Source: an uncultured Clostridia bacterium
Lineage (GTDB): Bacteria; Bacillota; Clostridia; Christensenellales; CAG-138
Length of the DNA: 23,767 nt
Assembly: GCA_937913075.1 (NCBI GenBank)
Contig: CALEPU010000153.1
Location: 1 to 23,767 of the forward strand
Direction: 5' to 3'
The notes under the pieces are model-generated. The model was not told where the DNA came from, searched no databases, and saw nothing but the letters and a program-made list of their open reading frames with translations. This document shows, in pieces, positions 17,901 to 22,336 of this stretch. A program made the translations under genes and the position numbers. Position 1 is the first letter of the stretch. Each line of letters begins with the position of its first letter.

Positions 17901-17947
17901 TCACGGGAATTCCTTTTGCTATTGTAAGACCTGTTAGACTGTTTCAT
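11972..17947 (-). CDS. Giant exported BspA-type leucine-rich repeat protein with SipW-type signal
   Basis: A 1991-residue surface or matrix protein. After a very basic N-terminus, residues 28-51 (KKLSVLISAVLAVLVLAGSG then VFAWF) form the signal anchor typical of SipW/TasA/CalY substrates. Residues about 55-265 look TasA-like, with YIAIENKGTIDVKSYLTL. About 285-590 is beta-helix-like, with INLNGHTLIIRG. From about 600 to 1920 runs a long array of BspA-type (LRR_5) repeats of the form (V/I)(T/E).IG..AF.......I.(I/L). It includes two copies of the family spacer GVLYTKDGSVLIYY / GVLYSKDGTVLIRY. The last 65 residues are Gly/Glu/Asp-rich and end SMSRRNG, with no LPXTG or membrane segment. I chose the ATG at 17947 behind AGGTGA; it overlaps the signal peptidase gene by 14 bases. 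LRR_5 proteins are often adhesins. Confidence 0.9.
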   Translation of the reverse strand: MKQSNRSYNSKRNSRERRRRSMRQTSSGKKLSVLISAVLAVLVLAGSGVFAWFTSQKDYIQGQIDIGTMEVAIHVYKYENGSLIELDGTADENEAHTGQSSANSEGIITYSDWDADSAGVRYIAIENKGTIDVKSYLTLQGILGSSMNENSLDYFHFLINPISELTGSSLNTSGLSNYAAGYTQTGASEIAAHSSSFKLTEYSKSTKIGEIERKTVNYYRLDFCCYNLPTKYIPQTSKVEAADDYSARINASINVKQKNAPENDNDNAGNSTYVDSAAAFVEAVRAAANNDTIFLMQNIEVNDSITILQRVNINLNGHTLIIRGNLAYDTASAGHCSLVISGSSRLYVWGDLIIDMPNAMFELIGSGSSQDVGNAAIILGHYNSETDEVEGGEFYVDCMRDYNHTQYGYTQTAAQVWVWTGSATAALATMEVDSETGVKINSNSVTGIIKAYPGAHDIAVYNYGEIKQLDLSAMNYSGSGEEQIYILNCNKFTDTGDGLYAVIMPPWAVGHITGPDLNPPRDTNARAINSAGATVGWHVTSKNGEGQYAGYYFFDVDIESGFTGGNQVIRNDVGDYTVILVNESDNVHDLLAAFFAENPDIVSEWSGMTHLTIVTYENGTVKPADFSYMRQNLTQLNYLNLEYALMLGGAIPSSAMNGATNLTELILPISEISIGDNAFAGTSIEFLTISNNVTSIGANAFSVAADAHIYITWDSTVPVDNTILQGFAMNRTVIFMYEYLLGDFRTAYPNYAYRAYEHYDFFDEGSNGFYKILTNESAQLIYYRGTLVANNTLAIPASVTNNGYTYSVTTLGEYSYRLAISLQSSLYVSIDMPVAVKTIERGVFYNAKLNSLTLNNVTSIGADAFRKAQIKYSSERPTSFTGMTYLGAYAFGNVTLGTTVSGTLSEELFNSMTSSGTLDLSGSYIPEDNALNSLKVWKGTLKLNDLGRISGSIVTNMGLYGTSLYVDNVDTILNGTFNGKFNAFGKNYNNVYARNVKRLGGNAFANNGLNDVYVGLDASLYADQGAVDMDCQYGNVEGSTTSAGIFPGCNITTLNISGWIPRSATETNTNALFAGSATYGTVNIDYAGDTLPDYMFNGSNNIGQLNISSNVEVIGKYAFCNCTIGNTTLDMSNIAELGERAFQNAKLNSLAAITLADGAVMGSNCFANASLSSITSMDFSDIYSIGERAFYQITGGGITHIDVSGVYIIGANAFYGVKNNEGCTIDEIDITSAMKVGSSAFGGLNIEYVRMGNTGYYNEHPDEYSYGAWLFSSTANDVNIGTVSLDGEMPVNSGRVLAGYGSSLTIYDLLYVTSGCTLVSNSLFSYASYSDTNRTGVFINGFASESDVNIGSSAFAGVGFGNGIDFSKVTSIAQRGFYGAYVSPNIYWNFESIKILSSGEEFLNTFGGPLTIAFNSIEEVRSYHTFYNSSALEALYFGANLTSFTAPYPIDHCSNLRSITLTGPSPAILGGSFITEYTGNGGESGVPGPGFGTDSGLTIYVPSDALPLYAEARYWSALYAAGYFAEIGNTMESSDGNYSFHIITDNGLNRAVIRSYNGSGTTLSIPATITGANGASYTVAEIADGAFQGTSLTSVTIPASVVFINPGAFTGTAITSISVASDNNNYSAQNGVLYTKDGSVLIYYCGALTSSSFNVPTAVRTIAKNAFKDAIRLTTLTMSGVTTIDGGAFGGNCAVNTFNFNSATPPVLLSNEVFGILRTAQVDGDIVYYIKRGDITINIPAGSFTAYANGINWHPFIQCLNESSRLLGVELGKSLSYGSFSFVVNDDGNATITGFDGSGDVRIPAYVTDDNGARIEVDAVMPTAFNDAEVTAFAVSADNRHFSADEHGVLYSKDGTVLIRYPAASADTGYEVPAGVTRIEAYAFAGAEKLEVVYIPTDAMRNMGEQVFSGCSDKLALYGGAAANPFAVELPEAILPEEQGDEEDGADSHPEDNTGAGSGEGPDGNNGSEGEGEGSGDGDAVAGDSMSRRNG

Positions 17948-18539
17948 CCGCTTCACCTGTCTTGTCCTTATTGTTATACTGCGGCTCGCCCTCATTGGGC
18001 TCGCCCTGCTGCTTATCCTTGCTGTGAGTCAGGCCGTAAAGCTCTACGACAAGCATCAGCGCAAGGGGTATTATTACTATCAGAAAACCCCATTTGGTAA
18101 GGAATACCTTGTAAAACAGGGTCATTATAGTCAGCTTTTTGACAAACCGCCCGATAACCTGAGCTCCCGTTATCTCCGGGTCCGGAGAGCCGTTTGCGTC
18201 GCCCTGTGTCGTAAGGCGAATTTCGCCGTCGACCGTGTATGGCTCCTCGACCACCCTGTGACAGACCGTTTGTCCCTCGGGCAGCGTAGTCAGCCTGCCG
18301 TCATTGGTGTAGGTGATTATATCGCCCTTGGCGACGGCCTCCGCGGTGACGTTCCTGCAAAGTATCACGTCGCCCTCCTTGATGGTGGGCTCCATGCTGC
18401 CGGTACGGATGTAATTGATCCTGTACCCGAAGAGCGTCGGCTCCCTGCCTGTGATGCGCTGTATGAATACCGTTGCAAGCATCGCAAGCACCGCGATAAC
18501 TAAAAGCGTTGATATAACGCGCCAGATCTTCCTGCCCAT
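17934..18539 (-). CDS. sipW: SipW/ER-type signal peptidase I
   Basis: This membrane protease removes signal peptides outside the cell membrane. The 201-residue protein has an N-terminal helix (6-26), catalytic Ser48 in RTGSMEPTI, His94 in CHRVVE where ordinary bacterial enzymes have Lys, and Asp114/Asp120 in QGDANGSPDP. That Ser-His-Asp set defines the SipW/eukaryotic-ER type. A second helix (about 160-183) precedes a polar tail, also usual for SipW. I start at the ATG at 18539, five bases after the upstream stop. A longer frame from a GTG at 18599 lies within the neighbouring gene and lacks a ribosome site. The chosen start also has no good site, so translation probably depends on coupling. 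It sits between genes for proteins with SipW-type signals, its likely substrates. Confidence 0.93.
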   Translation of the reverse strand: MGRKIWRVISTLLVIAVLAMLATVFIQRITGREPTLFGYRINYIRTGSMEPTIKEGDVILCRNVTAEAVAKGDIITYTNDGRLTTLPEGQTVCHRVVEEPYTVDGEIRLTTQGDANGSPDPEITGAQVIGRFVKKLTIMTLFYKVFLTKWGFLIVIIPLALMLVVELYGLTHSKDKQQGEPNEGEPQYNNKDKTGEADETV

Positions 18540-18544
18540 AACAC

Positions 18545-19279
18545 TTAGCTGTTGAAGGAGAGGCGCAGCGCCTCGAATATTACGGTCGATCCGATGCACT
18601 CATTCCCGGCGTCGGTATCGAGATACATATACCAGTAGACCCTTAAAGTATCGCCGGCCTGTATCGTCTGATGCCTTACAAGAGGAACGCTGCCGATATT
18701 GGAGAAGCAACTGCCCTCCTCGACGTTTGCGGAGCCCGTGTATAATACGTCAGTCCTGAAGGTCGCGCTGCCGTAGTAGTTGGTCATTGAGACCTCGGGG
18801 CTCGTAACCGCAAAGTACAGATATTGGTCAAGTATCGACGAATAAAATACATCATCGAGGAAAAGGCTTATGTAAAGCTCGGAGGGTTCAGCGCCGTCCT
18901 CCCCGTTGCAGAGATTGGTTATTTCGGTATAGAAATACTGTCTCTCGCCGGGGAGCAGGCTGGTAAGCTCTTCGCAGTTGGCATAGGAATAGGTGTAAGA
19001 AAGCTCGTCGCCCGTTCCCGTCATAACGGCATTGCCTTCTCCGTCGGTAAGGTAAAGGGGAATGTATTCTATGCCGCCCTCTTCGTTTTTAACGCCGACG
19101 TAGTTTGCGATGCTCGCCTTTCTGCCGCCGATATGCAGCACCTTAGTGTACTGCATATTGCCGCCCTTGTAAACGCGGTTGCGGAACCAACCGAAACCGA
19201 AGTTGCACGCAAGCAGTACGATCACGAGCATGAACGCGATATGCCTTACTATTTCGATTTTGCTCCTCGTTGCGGTCAT
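18545..19279 (-). CDS. Single-pass exported protein, cluster subunit 4 (divergent)
   Basis: A 244-residue protein with a short basic start and a membrane segment at about 12-31 (HIAFMLVIVLLACNFGFGWF), followed by an extracytoplasmic domain rich in Tyr, Ser, Thr and acidic residues with beta character. I do not recognise a family. Its C-terminus (RVYWYMYLDTDAGNECIGST then VIFEALRLSF) recalls in layout the RIW(I/L)EG end of the three genes before it: aromatic strand, D/G turn, short gap, final beta strand. The exact motif is absent. GAGG stands 9 bases before the ATG. It lies 32 bases after the previous gene and five before sipW, so it should be co-expressed with the peptidase and is a likely substrate or partner. 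A TasA-like minor subunit is the best guess. Confidence 0.8.
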   Translation of the reverse strand: MTATRSKIEIVRHIAFMLVIVLLACNFGFGWFRNRVYKGGNMQYTKVLHIGGRKASIANYVGVKNEEGGIEYIPLYLTDGEGNAVMTGTGDELSYTYSYANCEELTSLLPGERQYFYTEITNLCNGEDGAEPSELYISLFLDDVFYSSILDQYLYFAVTSPEVSMTNYYGSATFRTDVLYTGSANVEEGSCFSNIGSVPLVRHQTIQAGDTLRVYWYMYLDTDAGNECIGSTVIFEALRLSFNS

Positions 19280-19311
19280 TTTTTTAACCTCGCAGGGCGC
19301 TGCATGCGCCG

Positions 19312-20196
19312 TTACTCAATAGTGGTAAAGAATATCGAAAGATCGAACGTTGCGCCCGCTATAGTGTCACAGAACTCGGGATCGTCTACGCACAGAGGAT
19401 CCGTTCCCTCAAGCCATATCCTGACGGTCATGTACGCCGTCTGCCCTTCGGTAAGGGTGAAGAGCGCCTGATTGCCGGGACGGAATTCGCTGAAGGGGCG
19501 CACGTTTTGTACTACGTTGCTGTCGATCATTATCTCGTGCTGATAATGATCGTCATCGCTCGTGAGATAATAGCCGACGGCAGGATTGTACCTGACGTCT
19601 CCGCCCTCCTCGGGAAGCCTTGCCTCGCCGAGAATGACAGTATAATCGTTCCCGTCGTCAACGTGGAAGGTCAGCGATATTTTTACGGGAATTATAGGCT
19701 CGAATATCGGGGCGTCGGCATCCTCATCGTAACCGACAAGCCTGCGGACGTAGCACTGATCCGGATCGAGCCAAACCTTGCGCTCTGTCGCTGCCTCACC
19801 CTCGTTGAACTCGGGCTTCATTGTGAAGTTGAAGGCTATGTACGCGTTGCCCTGATCGTGGCTGTCCGCCTCTCTGATGAATATTCTTGAATCATCGCCA
19901 GTGGGGTTAAGCTCGTCATCCCTGATGTAGATCTGAACTCCATCGGGGCTAGAAGCCTCCGCCATATTGAACGAAGCGCCGTAATCCGCAAGGAAATCGT
20001 TGATGTTGATGGTGCTCGCGACGTCGCCGTTGAGCAGCATCGTGATACCGGGTGAGTTGACTATTTTGATCTCGGTGGCATAGAGCTGCGGGCTGACGCT
20101 GCCCTCGATCCAAGCATAGAGACCGAGCAGCATGAGACCTACGATCTCGACTGCGGCTATAACCGAAAGTATTATCCTTCTCTTCTTAGCTGTCAC
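19312..20196 (-). CDS. SipW-type exported protein, cluster subunit 3 (RIWLEG motif)
   Basis: A 294-residue protein starting MTAKKRRIILSVIAAVEIVG, with a hydrophobic segment to about residue 27 (LMLLGLYAWIEG) resembling SipW-substrate signals. The exported domain is acidic and beta-rich. Its C-terminus has TVRIWLEGTDPLC (about 257-269), DTIAGATFDLSIFF and a final short strand. This W(I/L)EG.D signature recurs in the two genes upstream and, from memory, in other firmicute TasA-like proteins. I chose the GTG at 20196 because GGAGGT (20209-20204) lies 7 bases upstream; the longer frame from a GTG at 20217 would have that ribosome site inside the gene. The gene begins 23 bases after the preceding stop. 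Likely an extracellular fibre or matrix subunit processed by the SipW-type peptidase. Confidence 0.85.
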   Translation of the reverse strand: MTAKKRRIILSVIAAVEIVGLMLLGLYAWIEGSVSPQLYATEIKIVNSPGITMLLNGDVASTININDFLADYGASFNMAEASSPDGVQIYIRDDELNPTGDDSRIFIREADSHDQGNAYIAFNFTMKPEFNEGEAATERKVWLDPDQCYVRRLVGYDEDADAPIFEPIIPVKISLTFHVDDGNDYTVILGEARLPEEGGDVRYNPAVGYYLTSDDDHYQHEIMIDSNVVQNVRPFSEFRPGNQALFTLTEGQTAYMTVRIWLEGTDPLCVDDPEFCDTIAGATFDLSIFFTTIE

Positions 20197-20203
20197 GTTT
20201 AAC

Positions 20204-20209
20204 ACCTCC
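20204..20209 (-). promoter_or_regulatory. Ribosome binding site that fixes the start of subunit 3
   Basis: GGAGGT on the minus strand (20209-20204) is 7 bases ahead of the GTG at 20196. An upstream in-frame GTG at 20217 has no such site and would place this one within the coding sequence, so the shorter protein MTAKKRR is favoured. Confidence 0.75.
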
Positions 20210-20219
20210 GTCGTCACAG

Positions 20220-21221
20220 TCAGTTGCCCGCGAGCTCGTACCCGTAGAGGTACAGCGCAACGTCGACAGCGCCGCCGGCGATCGCGCGTCTCGTCTCACG
20301 GTCACAGCCCTCTATCCAGATGCGCAGCACGGCGCTGCCCTCATAGAAGCCCGTTTCGGGATTATATTCGAGGGTAACTATATGTGCGTTTGCGCCTTCG
20401 CCGGTCGGGCAGCTTACTGCTGCGGTATTCATTTCAAGGCTGCTGTCGTAAACCACGGGGATATTTTGCGCTTCAAGGCTGGATTGAACCTTGTGACCCG
20501 AGCCCGCGACGTAGTAATAATAATGAGTCAGCTCAAAATCATTCGAATTCATATCGAAGAACCAGCCCCTGCCCTCGCCTTCTTCATTGCCGGCGTAGTA
20601 ATAAAGCTTATACTGACGGTTGGGCTCCCAGACCATAGAGGTCTGCTGCTCATCCGCGGTTACAAATGCAACTCTTACTGCGCCCGCCATAAGATCGCGG
20701 GAGAAACTGCCGTAGTTGCTGGGATTGTCGTCCTCGCCCGGGTTCATGGCGTTTTCAACTCCGCAATGGGGAGTGACGGCTGAACCGCTGCCGAGGTATA
20801 CGTCCAGATGTTTGTTGGACCTGAACTCGAGCGTAACGTCGATATAGTCCTTATTGGGCTCGGGATCGGTCCATTCGCTGACCGTCGAAGTATCGGGCGC
20901 GGCGTAGGTAAGCCCTGTCACCTCATCGGCGTTCTGCAAGAGGCGGGGCCTGACGAGCGTAGTACCGTCGCCGGTGATATCCACGAGCACGAGATCTTCA
21001 AAGCTGAGCTCGAGAGAGTGCCCGAAATCATTCTCCTCCTCGCCCGGGGCTGCCGCCTGCCTGACCTCGAGGAACTGGGAGGTCGTGACCTGCAGCGTCT
21101 GCGGATCGATAAGGTTGGAGGTCAGGTTCATGTACCATGCGAAAACGCCTGCCCCCGCAAGCACGAGCACGAGCACTATGGAGCCTATGCCCAATATAAG
21201 CTTTTTCTTGTTATTTGTCAT
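20220..21221 (-). CDS. SipW-type exported protein, cluster subunit 2 (RIWIEG motif)
   Basis: A 333-residue protein with a clear SipW-type signal: MTNNKKKLILGIGSIVLVLV then LAGAGVFAWYMN, very close to the signal of the giant protein (LAGSGVFAWF). The mature part is acidic and beta-rich. It is paralogous to the upstream neighbour: YGSFSRDLMAGAVRVAF against YGDFSIDYIAGAVRIAF, VWEPNRQYKL against IWVPNCHYEL, a YYYY run in both, and the C-terminal RIWIEGCDRE (300-309) followed by AGGAVDVALYL. GGAGG lies 5 bases before the ATG, and the gene overlaps the upstream one by 4 bases (ATGA). It is probably exported and cleaved by the local SipW-type peptidase as a surface-fibre or matrix subunit. Start and family-like signal are firm, the function is inferred. 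Confidence 0.88.
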   Translation of the reverse strand: MTNNKKKLILGIGSIVLVLVLAGAGVFAWYMNLTSNLIDPQTLQVTTSQFLEVRQAAAPGEEENDFGHSLELSFEDLVLVDITGDGTTLVRPRLLQNADEVTGLTYAAPDTSTVSEWTDPEPNKDYIDVTLEFRSNKHLDVYLGSGSAVTPHCGVENAMNPGEDDNPSNYGSFSRDLMAGAVRVAFVTADEQQTSMVWEPNRQYKLYYYAGNEEGEGRGWFFDMNSNDFELTHYYYYVAGSGHKVQSSLEAQNIPVVYDSSLEMNTAAVSCPTGEGANAHIVTLEYNPETGFYEGSAVLRIWIEGCDRETRRAIAGGAVDVALYLYGYELAGN

Positions 21222-22276
21222 GACGCCTCCTGTATTGTGAGCAGGTAGATCTCGGTATCGAACATGCCGCCCTCGAGCGCGACGCTCGCCTCGCGGTCAT
21301 AGCCCTCGATCCAGATCCTGACCTTGATGCACGCACTGTAAGTATTGGTCACGGGATTGAGCCAGAGGCTGTCTGCAAAAGCCTGATAGCCGCCCATATC
21401 TGCAACGTACATATCGGAAGTATACTGAGCTTTTTCCGTGCCGTTGTAGTAGTAGTATGCGCTCTCCGCTGTGCCCTCTGTCGTAAACTCGGAATGATCG
21501 AGCACCATATCTCCGCTTCCGCTTACGTCAACGTAGGTATCGGTCAGCTCATAATGGCAGTTGGGAACCCATATGAGCGAAAGCCGTTCCTCGTAGTCAA
21601 TAGGGTCGGAGAGGGTCTCGGGCTTGCCGTCCTCATCCACGGAAAGGACGTTGCAAAGCCTGCCGTAAGCATCGAACGCAAGCTCGCCCGTAACCTGTGA
21701 GTTGTCCGTCGGGGTACAGATTATAAACGCAATACGCACCGCGCCGGCAATGTAATCTATCGAAAAATCACCGTACCGGCTCTTTTTGGAGGGATCCTCC
21801 GTATAATCGCCTGCAACGGGGATGACATTGCTGTCAGAGCTCAAAGCGACCATCGCCTGACCGTTGGTGTGGATCACCGAAAAATAATCGAGGTAGCTGA
21901 CGCGCGCGGTATTGTTCTCGTCGTCGAAAACCGCCTCGTTGCTGCCGCCGGTAGCAAGCCGCCAAGCGCCTTCCATGGGCTCCGCCTCGGTAAAGGGGGT
22001 TATGACCGGCTCATACAGCAGCACTCTGCCGTCGGCGTCGGTGCTGCCGAGCCCGCTTACGGGGTTAAGCACCACGTCGTAGCCCGTAAGCTCCATGCCG
22101 TTATAGTAGCCGCCGTCGGTGTCTATCTGGGAGGTAATTGCATCCACTGATTCGAATTCGGGATTGCGAACCCACCCGCGCGACGCCGCAACGAACCATG
22201 CGGCCGCCGCTGCTATGAACACGAACAGCAGCGACAACAGCAGTATGAAGTTCCTTGTAAGCTCTTTTTTGCTCAT
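21218..22276 (-). CDS. SipW-type exported protein, cluster subunit 1 (RIWIEG motif)
   Basis: A 352-residue protein: short basic start, hydrophobic segment at 10-31 (FILLLSLLFVFIAAAAAWFV), then an acidic extracytoplasmic domain. It is a paralogue of subunit 2, sharing the YG.FS.D..AGAVR(I/V)AF block, the (I/V)W.PN..Y.L block, a Tyr run and the C-terminal VRIWIEGYDRE (319-329) with EGGMFDTEIYLL. Its signal is less typical, ending AAAAAWF rather than AGSGVFAW. GGAG lies 8 bases upstream of the ATG. Its 3' end overlaps subunit 2 by 4 bases, which fixes a fixed-ratio, coupled pair. Like its partner it is a candidate fibre subunit or minor cap/base component; which one cannot be told from sequence. 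Confidence 0.87.
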   Translation of the reverse strand: MSKKELTRNFILLLSLLFVFIAAAAAWFVAASRGWVRNPEFESVDAITSQIDTDGGYYNGMELTGYDVVLNPVSGLGSTDADGRVLLYEPVITPFTEAEPMEGAWRLATGGSNEAVFDDENNTARVSYLDYFSVIHTNGQAMVALSSDSNVIPVAGDYTEDPSKKSRYGDFSIDYIAGAVRIAFIICTPTDNSQVTGELAFDAYGRLCNVLSVDEDGKPETLSDPIDYEERLSLIWVPNCHYELTDTYVDVSGSGDMVLDHSEFTTEGTAESAYYYYNGTEKAQYTSDMYVADMGGYQAFADSLWLNPVTNTYSACIKVRIWIEGYDREASVALEGGMFDTEIYLLTIQEAS

Positions 22277-22296
22277 ATTAAGGCTCCGTTTTCAGT

Positions 22297-22328
22297 GCCG
22301 GTCGCCCGGCTTATGCGGCAGTGCCGCA
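22297..22328. repeat. Two small inverted repeats between coiled-coil gene and subunit 1
   Basis: TGCGGCA-G-TGCCGCA (22314-22328) is a perfect 15-base palindrome, and GCCGG-TCGC-CCGGC (22297-22310) is a 5-base stem next to it. They fill most of the 60-base gap at the only widely spaced junction of the cluster. No T-run follows on either strand. They could tune mRNA processing or relative expression of the coiled-coil gene and the downstream secretion genes, or bind a regulator. Confidence 0.5.
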
Positions 22329-22336
22329 GCGACTTT

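Noticed and set aside
17948..17995. Sixteen-residue N-terminal extension of the giant protein
   Set aside because: It lies inside the signal peptidase gene without a ribosome site, while the ATG at 17947 has AGGTGA six bases upstream.
22297..22328. Terminator between the coiled-coil gene and subunit 1
   Set aside because: The stems are short and no T-run follows on the minus strand, so the gap does not clearly end transcription.
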